Assembly (NCBI GenBank): GCA_013368325.1
Contig: JAACJK010000124.1
Location: forward strand, 62,001-126,000
Length of the DNA stretch: 64,000 bases
Origin: Ephemerocybe angulata
Lineage: Eukaryota > Basidiomycota > Agaricomycetes > Agaricales > Psathyrellaceae
Direction: 5' to 3'
In this document: in pieces, positions 1 through 11,727 of the stretch
Layout of the letters: each line of letters begins with the position of its first letter
Numbering within the stretch: position 1 is the stretch's first letter
The notes under the pieces: model-generated
The model's input: only the letters and a program-made list of their open reading frames with translations
The model's database searches: none
Told to the model about the DNA's origin: nothing
Program-made: the position numbers and the translations under genes

Positions 1-1407
1 CTTTTCGTCTCCGTCGTCTGTGCGTTCGCAGTTTGTGATGTGCTCGCATTTTCTTGTCGTTGCTGTGTTAATGCTTGACCGACCTTTTTTGTTTCCCACA
101 ACCATCTTGCCTTCTATCCATCCTCCTTGTCTTGGCGTGCGGCGTCTTTCCTATCTTCCATGCCACCATCCTTTGGCCTTCGCTTTTTTTTCCTGGGTTT
201 CATTCAACCTATCCTTCTCATCACCCTTTGGCTCCAGGCTTTAGTCTTTATTCCCTTCTCTTCTACCCTCTGTAGTTCCAACACCCATTTTATACTCTTG
301 GCCCTGAACCGCCTCATGCTCCCCATCCTCCATCCTCGTTTTGTCTTTTTCTGCTTCTGCTCCCCTTTTTTCCTTTTCGCTTTGCCTTCTTACTTTGACT
401 TTCCTACTCGTTTTGTCTGATACATGTCTTCCTGTTTTGGCTCCGTCACGGTCCCCGTCTATACTACTCATGTGCACAACTTTGCTGAATAAATACCTCT
501 CCTCTCTGTGCTCGCAACCTATGCCCACGTTTGCTTCCTGCTCTTTTCTAAGATTCAGTCGAGCAGGGAGGCACTCCTCCACTTCAACAATGCATGCGTC
601 GATAGACCATTAGCGCCCGCGGAGGCTTTAGCGCTCATCGTGCGAACCTTCCCTGGCTCCGGAGCCAGCCGAGCCATCAACAGCATCCCAATTGAAGCTC
701 TCCACCGACCATGATGTCGCCGCCTTCCTCGATGGTTGAGCATTCAGGGATGTTCGTCACTTTCGGGGACTCTTCCCTGTCCCTCTACCCTTGGGCTCTG
801 CCCCGCGGGGTCTCGCGAGGCCTACGGATTGACCTTTCGTCGCAACGACTTCTGATGTGAGTGCTGGTCGGATCTAGGGGAGGTAATAATCTATCATGGC
901 AGGAGGAGGGAAGGCCGGCTCACCCTTTGGTGTAATACTATGTAGGTTCAACCATCGCCATCGGCCCGCGTACCCATATACCATGATAGCGAGTACTCAG
1001 TATCCTAGGATGATCGACCAACGAAATAAGGCTTGGTTAGTATTACTCTCTCCTCGTATACATATGGTTTGACTCGATGCGTCTCTACCACCTTCAACGT
1101 TCCTCACCTCGTCCAGCGGCCGTCACTCTTCAAGTTCATAAACACAGGGACGAGCCTCCTCTTACCCCGTCACAGGTCCAAGTCAAAATACACATATCGC
1201 CGAGACTACTCTGCATCCTCCCGGTCTCCACATACGATCTGAGGTACCCTCCACCGAAACCCTTCCTCTTCTCTTCTTGTCGACGGCTTCATCGTTCCGC
1301 AGGCCGAGATCCCGAAGCCCACGGAGGCACCGGATAGTTCCTCTGAACCCCCGCCCACATCGTCTCGGAGATATCCATAGGCGAATACAATCTTTCTCGC
1401 TTCCATA
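1..1407. repeat. Left arm of large inverted repeat IR1
   Basis: Bases 1-1407 are the reverse complement of 5761-7167; paired positions add to 7168. The match stops sharply at 1407/5761, where the next bases (1408 and 5760) disagree. The left end is cut by the window, so the arm may be longer. I saw no mismatch in the stretches compared. On the plus strand the arm is pyrimidine-rich in its first 600 bases. No credible coding region was found, and the short open frames are the same in both arms. Confidence 0.93.
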
Positions 1408-1838
1408 CCCCTCTTGGAAGTCTGACCTGCCTCTTTCCGCTGCTTCAATTTAAATGAGAGGAAAAACATTCAACAGGATCCAGCTGCTGTGCGCAACAGG
1501 CCAACACCTTCGTCGCTTCTGCGCTCTACCGTTGCACCAGGACCATCTGCACCGAGTTCTTTTCTGTGCCCCCCTCCCACCACTTTCTCGAGCAGTATAC
1601 GGATAAAGGAGTGCAGGGTTGGTAGATCTAATCTATCCTGCGTATACAGCTCCCTGCCTGGAACGCACCGTCATCACCTTTGAGTTTATCGTCTTGTCGA
1701 CACAACAGGAAAGGATGGGTACTGTTCAGGGAATCGAGTGAGTCCGATTCAGTCTCATAAAAACTTGGGAGTCTTATATGAATGGGCGCAGTGTGACGAC
1801 AACACGATAGATCTAAGCAAGTGCTACTCAGGGCACCT
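1408..1838. other. Gene-free stretch
   Basis: Unique sequence between the left IR1 arm and the 3' end of the first RING gene. I see no homologous protein segment or structured element. Confidence 0.5.
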
Positions 1839-2751
1839 TTACATGATGGGGAGGAGACGTGCCCGAAGCTTAGTCGTCAAGAACAGCCCTTCAAATGGAA
1901 GGTTGGGTTGATTGGGGTTCGGCACCGACGACTGGACCTTTCTTCCCTGGACGGCGGATTGTACATCCTCCAAGAGGCTACCGAGAGCGATGTTTCGAGT
2001 CGGCACCGTGCAGAAACTTCTCCGACACTTGCTTCTGGGACATTCGTATTTGAAGAAGTCTGACGGCTTCAGCTTGTGGAACTCTATACATTCGATGAGC
2101 CGCATCTGTTGGAATTCGCTGATAGGGATGGATTGGCACTCGTCGAGGTCGTGTTCGGTGTGGTGCCGATATCGCTTCAGCTTTCGCAGTTTCTTATGAA
2201 GGGATTTCTCCAGCCACTGTCGCAGGCAAGCAACACAGAAAAGGTGGCCGCATGCTAACCTATAGCACCCAAGAAAGTTGAGTTGTTGTCCTCTATGAAC
2301 CGACGCAGCGCACTTACTGATACGGGACATCCGCCGAAGTACCACACATAATACATTTCCCGTGTCTTTCTAATATCTTCCCTATCTCCTTGACTATCAT
2401 TGCGTTTTCTTGAGGATTACGGCCTGTATCTTCCTCTGAATCCTGTGCGTCGTTTGCCTCTCCTCGCCTGAGATGGGGCAGAGCTATTTCCACCAAGCCT
2501 GTAGCGAACTCCCACGGAGAGGTACTGGCTAGAGATGGTGTAGGCGCCGGCTTGGCTTCATGTTGTGAACCGGTGCCATCTCGTTGAATGCGCGAAGTCG
2601 ATGGAATGCCGAGGGCGTTCTCCGCTTCGCAGGGGAGTGAGAGCTGCAGCCTCTCCCGAAGCCGTTGGGAAGATCGACGAATAGGGGTGATCGGAGGACT
2701 TGGGTAAGGAACTTTGAGTTTCGAAGGAGATCGTTTGGACGTCTTTGCCAT
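1839..2751 (-). CDS. RING-finger protein 1 (probable E3 ubiquitin ligase)
   Basis: Two exons: 2751-2318 and 2259-1839, with a 58-nt GTAAGT...TATAG intron at 2317-2260. The product is 284 aa. Splicing joins the two halves of a RING: C133-x2-C136 in exon 1, then the CGH...CVAC block (C148, H150, C153, C156) in exon 2. A further Cys pair follows in YECPRSKC, after an unusually long insert of about 48 residues. RING proteins of this kind recruit E2 enzymes, but the substrate is unknown. The N-terminal 120 residues are basic and Ser/Pro-rich and probably disordered. The tail ends with an FEGLFLT motif, matched by FQGLFLT in the RING gene at 49.7-50.4 kb, so the two look like paralogues. The start is the first ATG of exon 1. 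It is transcribed away from the nucleoplasmin-like gene at 3674. Confidence 0.72.
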
Positions 2752-3673
2752 GTTTGAAGCACGGGGGATCCTTCTAGACCGGCAATAGCATTGATTTATA
2801 TGGCCTCGAAGAAAGCGTCAAAGGCTGGGCTGGACAAGGAGCCTTTACTAACGATCAATCGACTCCCCAACAGAAAGGGATTCTACATTAAAACATTTCC
2901 AAGTCGGACTTTCCTAATCTTCAGTGGCAGAAACGCGTTAATTGAGAGGCAAGAATGAAGTTCACCTGCAGCCTTGTAAAGAGCTACTACGGACCGTCGC
3001 AAGGGGCGACCTGTGCGTGAAACCCAAACCACCGGATTGAAAGCGAACTGCCCGAATTACCTCAAGCTTCTTAGCTCAAGCTTCTACGTAGCCCCTTGCC
3101 TCGCCTGCCGGCCATTGAATGATTCCTGCCGACGTATGACATGAGGTGCACTCACGATCGACCTCTTTGTCTGGCGCAGTGTCTGGTTCATTTGTTCATT
3201 TGTTCCGAGAGAAGCGAGGGTCAAGTAACCATTCGGAGCAACGTTTCTTTGAACTTGAAAGAAGGACGCTGAGGGGCCAAATGAGTGTTTGTCAGATCCT
3301 GGAGAAGAAATGGAGAAGCCTGACGCCTTTTCGTTGGGAGAAGCTTCCGCTCTTATACGAAGGATGTCACCCTGCGGTACCTAGCATTTATACACACGCC
3401 TTCTACACAGTACTGAGAATCAATGTGATTGAATCCCTTCATTGAGCCAAGATTCACCACCTACCCCAGTTCGCCCTTTCGGCAAGCCGCCACTTCTCAG
3501 ACAACCATCGCCGCAGGGTCACAATCACCGATCAAAGACCCCTCTTTCTTATTTACCCCCTCTAGGGGCTCTCTCTCTTTGTTGTGCACGCTCTTCAGTA
3601 TAAACCACCAAATGGCCATTCTAGCGCAACATACGACTATTTCCTCTAGCTCCCTTTCAAGCCGACTTCTGTC
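2752..3673. other. Intergenic region between divergent genes
   Basis: Lies between the divergent RING gene 1 and nucleoplasmin-like gene 1. The open frames are short and unconvincing. It probably holds both promoters, but I could not pick out specific sites. Confidence 0.45.
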
Positions 3674-4418
3674 ATGAGTGAATATATTCCATCCGCTGGA
3701 ATGTGGTGCGTGGCTTCTTCGTCAAGTTCCACTCTCCTCGTAGATTGGTTTGTCTGATGGTCCTGCAGGTTTGCGGAGGTCTCGTCAAGGTTTACTTTGA
3801 GGATCAAGCCTGGGGGCCCGATGCAGATCATGCGCGCCGTTCTGCCTCTGAAGCTTAGGAAATCCGACGAGGGTGACGCTGGGTGGCTTTGTCGTCTGAA
3901 GGTTTCCAAGGTTGTCAATGGCGTTACCGATGCTGGGGTGATGCTCGTTTCACTCGTTCCATGCCGCGTGAGTACCCATAGAACGACATGTCGGCCTATG
4001 TTCTCTACTGACGCAGGGTAGATCGATAATGGGGCGATGAAGGTCCTCTTGCACCCTGGGGATCAATATGTGTTCGATGTGATCGGCGGAGGAGAGTGAG
4101 CACCATCTCTTCATGATTCTCACCGGAAAGCCATGGTATTTAACAGTCGCATTAGCTCCATATTCATGTCTGGAGAATTTCTCAGTGAGACCTGGATTCC
4201 ATTTTTTGAAACCCCAAGCTGAACTTCACGATGTAGCTGAGAGCGACAAAGAATATCCAGACACCGAGCTCCGTAAGCTCGCGATAAGGTATGTCCCTTT
4301 GATCCTGTCAACGCGTCGGGCTCCCATTAACCTAAAATTATACAACAGGCCCAAAGCTCCTAAAGCTAGAGCCCCCGCTCCCGTGGTTGTAAAGTCAGAG
4401 GAAGATGAAGAGCAGTGA
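3674..4418 (+). CDS. Nucleoplasmin-like small protein 1
   Basis: Six short exons give one 160-aa frame: 3674-3705, 3769-3967, 4022-4095, 4147-4184, 4219-4288 and 4349-4418. All introns are GT...AG; the one at 4185-4218 is only 34 nt and is the weakest call. The product starts MSEYIPSAGMWFAEV, continues with a beta-rich core (FTLRIKPGG, VMLVSLVPC, VLLHPGDQYVFDVIGGG, ISSIFMSGEF) and ends in a Lys/Pro stretch and an acidic SEEDEEQ tail. The strand order, and the VFDV then hydrophobic-Ser-Gly-Glu-Phe end, resemble the N-terminal nucleoplasmin-like domain of fungal FKBP39/46 histone chaperones, but no peptidyl-prolyl isomerase domain follows. The role is inferred from the fold: binding basic proteins such as histones in the nucleus. 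Two better matches to the same pattern lie at 48.2-49.2 and 50.8-51.4 kb. Confidence 0.5.
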
Positions 4419-5056
4419 GGCCTCGGTGCTGGATGAATTGTACGGTGGTATCATGGTGGGATAACTCTTGTGTGCCGTCAAGCTGTACGATGGACTGTTT
4501 TACGCCGAGAATACCTGCAACATCTAGCATCTAGCTGAATGAATCAACTCGATTATCTTTATTATACTTGAACGCTTGTTGTGAATGAAGATGCCAGTTG
4601 CCGTCCAGGGTTCCCAAGGCACCTGAAATATTGCTTAAATAAACTATCAACCCGTTCACGAAGCTAGATAACCACTCACTGTGGCATGGGGAGCGGACAT
4701 TCAAAGTGTGCAGACGCCGCTTCTTGTGCTTCATGAACAGGCGTTCTTTGTCTCATTTTCCTGAAATCTTCTTCGATGTCCACGGCCAAGGTGGAAAGCT
4801 CATTTCGCGTAAGACCTCACCTTGGTAGCACTCTTGAACTCGCCTGACTATGAATGACTAGGAGCGTGCTGTTATGTCGGCTTCTACGCTGTACAGGTCT
4901 TTTCGCCCGTCCTTCCGGGCCGTGTATATGCTCGCAATGACATATTATGTTCATATCACCGTCCTTCTGATACGGGCAGACTTTATCCGTCTCGAAGCCA
5001 GCCAAGTCATCGGTAAGGAGCGCTTAACCTACCTACGTTACGGGCAGTTAGATTGA
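4419..5056. other. Gene-free stretch
   Basis: Between nucleoplasmin-like gene 1 and the Brl1/Brr6-like remnant. A frame with hydrophobic character at 4874-5020 could be a decayed membrane segment of that remnant, but it does not join it in frame. Confidence 0.35.
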
Positions 5057-5272
5057 CTTTTCGAAGAAAACGAGTTCAAAAGGAAGTATTGCCAGATTCA
5101 ATACGAGAGGAACTACTGCGCAATGAACGCTCCTGCCATTGCAAATGAGTGCGAACAATGGGGAATCTGCATGAGCCGTGACGCCATGTCATTCAACAGA
5201 TTGGCACTCTATAGCGCTTACTTCGGACACTCAGTCCAAATGATGTTGGAGAATCTTTCAGTGCTCAGTTTG
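5057..5272 (+). pseudogene. Brl1/Brr6-like nuclear-envelope protein fragment
   Basis: One open frame of about 72 residues carries the cysteine signature of the Brl1/Brr6 family of nuclear-envelope membrane proteins, which act in nuclear pore assembly. It reads CQIQYERNYC (C-x8-C), then NECEQWGICM (C-x5-C with the central Trp), then a hydrophobic Asn/Ser-containing stretch ending at a GTCAGT donor-like site. In the family this domain lies in the perinuclear lumen between two membrane helices. I cannot find the second helix downstream. Upstream, a TGA sits just before the first codons, and the nearby hydrophobic frame does not join. I read it as a remnant or a partial copy inside the IR1 spacer. 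Confidence 0.55.
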
Positions 5273-5760
5273 GTCAGTCGAATGAAAGGAAGCCAGGACG
5301 CATGTCGCTCACGGTGTCATATATCTAGGTGTGCCTTATCACTGCTGTTCACGCTTTCAGGGCAAATCGAAGGGCGTAGATTTTTAAACGATGGTTAATA
5401 CAATTGGTAGTATATCGTTTAGATAAAGGCGAAGGGTCGAATCTTTAATACCTGACCCACCCGGCGACGGGAGACAGGACCACTTTCACGGCAGCGGCGG
5501 GCTTCAGTGTCCAGGGCCAACAGTCTCCTGGATGTGATTGGTGGATGCGATGGACACCACCCATGAGTGCCATTCATTATCGGAGGTGGTCGACGATTCA
5601 TTCGGGCGGGTTTGTGAGGGTTTGCCCTTCCTGGGACCTAGTTGGGGCAAGATTTTTGATTAGGCGGTTCGTAGAGACCCAGCGACACCACTCAACTTTC
5701 TGGGGTGATATAAAAGGAATCGCGTAAACTGCGGCGATATTGGCACCGTATCCCGCATGC
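5273..5760. other. Gene-free stretch up to right IR1 arm
   Basis: Nothing recognisable between the Brl1-like fragment and the inverted-repeat arm. Confidence 0.4.
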
Positions 5761-7167
5761 TATGGAAGCGAGAAAGATTGTATTCGCCTATGGATATCTC
5801 CGAGACGATGTGGGCGGGGGTTCAGAGGAACTATCCGGTGCCTCCGTGGGCTTCGGGATCTCGGCCTGCGGAACGATGAAGCCGTCGACAAGAAGAGAAG
5901 AGGAAGGGTTTCGGTGGAGGGTACCTCAGATCGTATGTGGAGACCGGGAGGATGCAGAGTAGTCTCGGCGATATGTGTATTTTGACTTGGACCTGTGACG
6001 GGGTAAGAGGAGGCTCGTCCCTGTGTTTATGAACTTGAAGAGTGACGGCCGCTGGACGAGGTGAGGAACGTTGAAGGTGGTAGAGACGCATCGAGTCAAA
6101 CCATATGTATACGAGGAGAGAGTAATACTAACCAAGCCTTATTTCGTTGGTCGATCATCCTAGGATACTGAGTACTCGCTATCATGGTATATGGGTACGC
6201 GGGCCGATGGCGATGGTTGAACCTACATAGTATTACACCAAAGGGTGAGCCGGCCTTCCCTCCTCCTGCCATGATAGATTATTACCTCCCCTAGATCCGA
6301 CCAGCACTCACATCAGAAGTCGTTGCGACGAAAGGTCAATCCGTAGGCCTCGCGAGACCCCGCGGGGCAGAGCCCAAGGGTAGAGGGACAGGGAAGAGTC
6401 CCCGAAAGTGACGAACATCCCTGAATGCTCAACCATCGAGGAAGGCGGCGACATCATGGTCGGTGGAGAGCTTCAATTGGGATGCTGTTGATGGCTCGGC
6501 TGGCTCCGGAGCCAGGGAAGGTTCGCACGATGAGCGCTAAAGCCTCCGCGGGCGCTAATGGTCTATCGACGCATGCATTGTTGAAGTGGAGGAGTGCCTC
6601 CCTGCTCGACTGAATCTTAGAAAAGAGCAGGAAGCAAACGTGGGCATAGGTTGCGAGCACAGAGAGGAGAGGTATTTATTCAGCAAAGTTGTGCACATGA
6701 GTAGTATAGACGGGGACCGTGACGGAGCCAAAACAGGAAGACATGTATCAGACAAAACGAGTAGGAAAGTCAAAGTAAGAAGGCAAAGCGAAAAGGAAAA
6801 AAGGGGAGCAGAAGCAGAAAAAGACAAAACGAGGATGGAGGATGGGGAGCATGAGGCGGTTCAGGGCCAAGAGTATAAAATGGGTGTTGGAACTACAGAG
6901 GGTAGAAGAGAAGGGAATAAAGACTAAAGCCTGGAGCCAAAGGGTGATGAGAAGGATAGGTTGAATGAAACCCAGGAAAAAAAAGCGAAGGCCAAAGGAT
7001 GGTGGCATGGAAGATAGGAAAGACGCCGCACGCCAAGACAAGGAGGATGGATAGAAGGCAAGATGGTTGTGGGAAACAAAAAAGGTCGGTCAAGCATTAA
7101 CACAGCAACGACAAGAAAATGCGAGCACATCACAAACTGCGAACGCACAGACGACGGAGACGAAAAG
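5761..7167. repeat. Right arm of large inverted repeat IR1
   Basis: Reverse complement of 1-1407. The arms flank a 4353-bp spacer with the RING gene, nucleoplasmin-like gene 1 and the Brl1-like fragment. The partner of 7168 onward would lie left of the window, so the true arm end on this side is unknown. Confidence 0.93.
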
Positions 7168-7835
7168 GATGTGAAAGCGGAAAGATGATGAGGTGCTTCG
7201 AGATGAATCGCCGCCCAAGGTTTAACACCCAGGGTCGAGGGAGAGGAAGAGAATTATTAAAACGACGACATATGAAGACAACGAGGGATAAAAACGAAGA
7301 AGGAATGGCGGTTTACATAGAGCAAGTCGTTGAGCTAGTTATACAAGTTGGTGAAGATCACCGGAAGAAGAGACGAGGAGCGCAGGGCCGGTAAATAGCA
7401 GAGGACGAAACAAGCGATGGCTGAGAAAATGGATATAGGATGGGGATAGGGGGTCAAAGCACTCGAATCGAACCAAAACGATTATGTCAACCGACGTTTC
7501 GTCGAAATAACAAAAGAATGTGAAGAATAGAGCGAGAGAGTGGAGAGATGGTGGAGAGATGAGACAAGATAGCGCTGGTAGGCATCAGGATATGCGGCTT
7601 GGGAGGTACCTTGAAAGCGCATGGTAAGACCCCGGTCCGCGAAGAAAGCAAGACCGCCAGAACCAAACACACGAACCGGGGACCCTCTCAAAATCAATCC
7701 CGCTGTCCGCCCCAAGAGTGTTCGTCGATCAAATCGAAAAAGAAAATGGAGTCGAGTGCGAGAAGATGCGAGAGCAGGGTTAGGCGAGCGCAGCGATGAA
7801 GCGACGATGAGATAGAGGATGTCAGCAGCGTCGTG
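7168..7835. other. Purine-rich stretch without a clear gene
   Basis: The plus strand is A/G-rich and has frames full of Arg, Lys and Glu that look compositional. It may hold the 3' end of the minus-strand Pro/Gln-rich gene at 7.8-8.9 kb, but I cannot show an exon. Confidence 0.35.
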
Positions 7836-8935
7836 TCAGAAGGGGATAATTGCACATACCATGGCTATTCCTACAATTGGAAGGCCCATCCCGCCCAGAG
7901 GACCCATCCGACCTTGCATCCCGCCCATTCCCTGCTGCCCTTGGGGCGGACCTGGTTGTCCTTCATATTCATCGGCGGTGGGATGTCCGTTCATTTGCCC
8001 TTGCATCTGCCCTCCCTGAGGACCCATGTTCGGTCGCATTATCATTTGGGGAGGTTTCCGGACGGGGGAGGTGCTTGCTGAAGATGACCGGGAGGATTGT
8101 GGCAGCACGGTGGGTGTCTGCTGGGTGTCTGGGGGTGCGGCATTGGGGTGACACCCTTGGGTATCATGGGATTATCCATTGGGCAGCCCTAGGAGGAAAT
8201 AAATCGATAGATTGTTAATCGTGCTAAAGGAGTCACGTCAGGCCTTGGCTTGGATTCAGAAATGATTGTGATGCTTACCTCTTCGCGTGGCGAAGTGCCC
8301 TTGCGCTTTCCGGCCCCATCTGCCGATGTTGTTGCTGCTGGTGCTAGCTGTTGCTGCTGCTGCTACATATGAGGGGGCTTCTGGGAGTCTGAGGGCCACC
8401 AGGAATAGCCTGAATGGGCCTTAGGGAACCGCCAACTAACGGCTTCATCAGTAACATCAGTTCAGGAACCTGCGTGAAACACACCTTGTCGTTCATCGTG
8501 AAAGCAGAAACGTCCTTGTCGCCCGGAATTCCAGCATCAGCTTTTGCCTGAGGGAGAAGTTGCTGTTGCTTTTAAAGGAACCTTGAAACTCGTTCTGAAC
8601 CACATAATCGCTCGAGCCCGGCTGGCGTATCGGTTGGCGGTTCCCAATCGACTCCCCATCGACGGGCTTTGCGACATCATTGGCTGTATTTGGGGCGTCG
8701 TCGTCATACTCGGGGGCCTGCCATTGACCATTGGCGGGAAATTACCCCCCTGCGGAGCGCCGGGTGGGTTACTCTGCTGAGGTTGCTGAGGCACTCCGCC
8801 AGCTGCTACGCCCTCAGGTATTCCAGTCGGAGGCAGCATCGACCCACGGTTGATGAGAGGCGACGGTTCACTGAAGCTTCCCATGGCATCGTGGCTGCTG
8901 TTTCTGTTGGCCGTTGGGAGGCTGTTCATGCTCAT
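7836..8935 (-). pseudogene. Pro/Gln/Met-rich protein, decayed
   Basis: Two minus-strand coding-like segments, 8935-8537 (starts MSMNSLPTANRNSSHDAMG) and 8108-7836, have the low-complexity style of a fungal transcription-adaptor protein. They have many PQ, PPG and PM runs, a Ser-rich SSRSSSASTSPVRKPP stretch and MGPQGGQMQGQMNG repeats. Between them lie short coherent pieces, such as one reading KVCFTQVPELMLLMKPLVGG and one reading AGKRKGTSPREE, in different frames and broken by stops. The whole therefore looks degenerate, or has small exons I cannot join. I cannot name the family; FLO8/SOM1-like or LIM-binding-like scaffolds are possibilities only. A copy truncated exactly at the duplication edge lies at 44.7-45.6 kb. 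Confidence 0.4.
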
Positions 8936-11232
8936 CGACGCTGGGCGTTGGCCAGACTCATGGGATTGAGGTTGAGGGGTTACGGCCCGTGATATTGATT
9001 AGCTGCTGATCCGGGGACCGGGGGGTGAGGTGCAGCGATGCCATTAGGTTGAGGGCAGTGCGTCCACGGTGGCACAGAGAAGTTTGACTGCGATGAGCCA
9101 AGAGGCAACCGATGCTGAGCTAGGCGGGAAGAGCGTCAGAATCGAAGGGCAGGGGCGAGGGCGCAGAGTGCGTACCAGGCATCGCAGAGCCCATCCCGTC
9201 CATCATCCCACTCGACCCCCTGGTTCGGTCGCTTCAGCGCTGGGGACCCATCACCAGAGCTTTCAGAAACGCGGTCCGACGCAGCTACGATGCGATATGT
9301 CGGTGGCTTCCGAGAGGGTCTAGTGTATTGAAGTCTGGGCTGCGATTACTATGGTTCGGTTTCCAGAATCACACGACGAACTCACCAATGGGCTGGACAA
9401 TGACCGGTGCTGGATGGACTGCGCCCATAGCAGGCCCAAAGTTTGGAACACGACTCACTCTGAACCCGATACGAAGCTCCCAACCTAGTGCTTGGCATGG
9501 GCTCCTTTAAACTGTTCAAAAACAGTCAGTCTTTCATTTCAGTATCAGAGTCAGGGACAGGTGATACTTACCCTCAATAGAAGTGCCCCAAATAGATCGC
9601 ATAAACAGGCGATCCATGAGGTGGGACGTTTTGGGGGCTCCTCGCCAAAGTGACTTCGAATCTGACAGCGCCAGCGCTTGCCCACAAGGTATACGACCAA
9701 GCGCTCATGGAGCCTCCGTCCCCAGCCATGGCAAAGCATTTGACCTGGCGACCACTGGCGTTATAACGAGGATGTCAGATTCCAGGCCGAAGAAAACTAT
9801 AACCAGCCAAACATACCGGATGCGATGCGTAAGGCCTCACAGACGACAAGCTCCCATCGGCTTGCAGCCCGATGGAAGTCAGTGACGAGCCTTCTTATCG
9901 AGCCTGTGAGATTATCCACGCCTCCGCAGCGAGGGATCCCGATGCCAAGCAAGTTATCCTGTCCTTCGCCGTCTACGGGCGTCTATCCGGCCAGTTCGCC
10001 ATAACGAGCCGGGCTAACGCCTATGCTCACCCGTATCTCAGCTGAGACACATCGTTTCCACAACGGTAAGGCCCTGTGTCGTTTGTGTCAATAGTATCGA
10101 AAATCTATTGAGCCGTCGGAGATGAGTTTATGAAGGAGAGTCGGAAGGGAGGCCCAGCAGCGCCTGGGGGTGACCGTCGGAGTTGCAATCCTGGGAACCT
10201 CTCACCATATCTAGCGGATTGGACAAATCCGACGAATTGGACGAATTCCATGTCTGATTCGTCCACCGACACGGCACGTACTGCTGCCCCACAAGTCGCA
10301 TGCGACTGCTCATCGGGGCTCTCTGGGGTCTATCGACATGCCAAGAAGTCCAATCGAGGGTGTTGGAGGGGTAAGGTGACCCAGGTGAGTATAATATATC
10401 CATATATCTCGAGGCGGAAGCTTGACTGTTCTCACTCACCAGTGCGAGTAGAGGCACACTGAAGCGCGACTTTGGAAATCAACGTCGTTCTTGGAGCACA
10501 GTACGTAGTCGATTACACGATCCTGAGGCTTGGTACTCAACTTGACGCGATTTAGCATGTCTTGGTCGTCATCCAATCCAATGGCGACTCGTACGGCGTG
10601 CAAATTCAAGGAACGATGGTATGCCGGGATACACTGGAATCAAAACCCCAGATTACCCACCCTTGTAACGTCCGTCGAACCCCTGGGTGTATATGGTCGC
10701 CCACGCGTCACTATACCTTCGATTACAGATTGGACATTGAGAATGTTGGCATGCGCGGCCAATCCAATCCGCACTGACATGGTGGCTCCCGAACCTGCCC
10801 CTGTTACTGCATTTAATGGGACGAACTGGTGCTTACACAGGGACGTTATGCCCTCCATGGATTAGGTGAGTACAGCTCTCCCAACTCGTCCCCCGATGCT
10901 CCTTTTTATTCCTAGTTATACTTCAGTTATATCCCCCGCCATCTCTGCGGCGTCAAATTCGACTACCGAGACCAGGCCGCCCCGTACTCCTCTGGGAGTG
11001 CGCCGGCGTCATACACATCCGCCACCCTTTGCCTCCTGCTGAATGAGAAGCCGCCCCGACAGCTGCCATTCTTCCCAGTGTAAGTTGCTTTCTTCGTAAT
11101 TTCTCTACGAGCCTGGTGAACCAACGACGTTCTCTCAACAGCGATATGCCATACTGCAACCAATCATGGAAGGCGAAGCACCGACCCAGGGATGTCCAAG
11201 CCGGGAAGAGAGGTCGGCCTCCACCCATCCTG
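8038..11232. repeat. Segmental duplication, source block of A4 (inverted partner 42399-45593)
   Basis: 3195 bp match the reverse complement of 42399-45593; paired positions add to 53631. Both edges are sharp: 8038/45593 (8037 and 45594 disagree) and 11232/42399. Only a few substitutions are visible, near the 11.1-kb end. The block holds most of the decayed Pro/Gln-rich gene and FVQFVG family gene A1. Confidence 0.92.
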
Positions 11233-11679
11233 CGGACCGTGCTCGGGGTTTGAGAGCGATGGCGGGAGGGTCTTGAGCCCATCCTAACTAGCTCGGTACT
11301 ACTCCCCCACAACGAGCCTCTACTGTGTGCCCTTGACAGTTTGTGTACGTACTTTAATCGTATTCGAACCGTCATGCAAATCCCTCCCCAATGACCCTTG
11401 TTTCTCGCCTATCATCAAGTGAAGGTGTTACTGTTCTTTCTCCCGCCCTTGATCATTTATCCGATAAAATCCTCTTTTGGTGATCCACATTGCATCATTG
11501 AAGCCGGGCTCTTTGTTTCAAGTTCGCTCTATAAGCCCCACCCTCTGCCGCATTCTTTGACCAAGTCGCTACTGTGTACGTTCTTTCCCGACGATATTGG
11601 AAATTACAAGCTCGTTTTATCGTCTAATATCCTTTCAAACATACAGTGAACGCCTTTCCTTCATTAGATCCCTTTCATC
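9142..11679. repeat. Segmental duplication, source block of A3 (direct partner 53728-56265)
   Basis: 2538 bp are repeated in direct orientation at 53728-56265 (offset 44586) with very few substitutions. The right edge falls 49 bases before the ATG of F-box gene 1, so the copy took the upstream region of that gene but not the gene. A core, about 9283-10918, is also shared with 21638-23272 (offset 12354). Confidence 0.92.
9485..10858 (-). CDS. FVQFVG family gene, copy A1 (unrecognised)
   Basis: A multi-exon reading mirrored exactly in copy A4, where it is easiest to follow. Exons mapped to A1: 10858-10661, 10633-10440, about 10329-10110, 9982-9817, 9744-9572, then a last exon ending at 9485. 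Most junctions are GT...AG; the first intron is short (27 nt) and the join between exons 3 and 4 is unresolved. Coherent segments in order are: an N-terminal segment with GAGSGATMSVRIGL; AIGLDDDQDMLNRVKL; SVDESDMEFVQFVGFVQ followed by ARYGERFPGLQLRR; DNLLGIGIPRCGGVDNL; and a C-terminal Trp/Cys-rich piece with MLCHGWGRRLHERLVVYLV. I recognise no domain. Support for coding is that the DDQ and FVQFVG segments stay readable in diverged fragments elsewhere in the window. It could be a gene of an unclassified mobile element or a fast-expanding fungal family. Confidence 0.45.
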
Positions 11680-11727
11680 GACCAGTTCCCAGGATCAAGG
11701 TCATACCCTGCTTTCTTTGTCGATACT
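10919..11727. promoter_or_regulatory. Upstream region of F-box gene 1
   Basis: About 800 bases between the A1 family gene and the F-box ATG hold only weak short frames. Positions 11233-11679 recur next to copy A3 at 55.8-56.3 kb without the gene. I see no certain promoter element. The pyrimidine-rich tract near 11640-11727 fits a fungal 5' leader. Confidence 0.35.

Noticed and set aside
241..582. 113-codon minus-strand frame in IR1
   Set aside because: Lys/Glu/Arg-rich composition of a purine-rich strand, no domain, and no splice partners.
10130..10462. 110-codon plus-strand frame repeated in all A copies
   Set aside because: Antisense shadow of the FVQFVG exon; it is not kept in the diverged copies, while the minus-strand words are.
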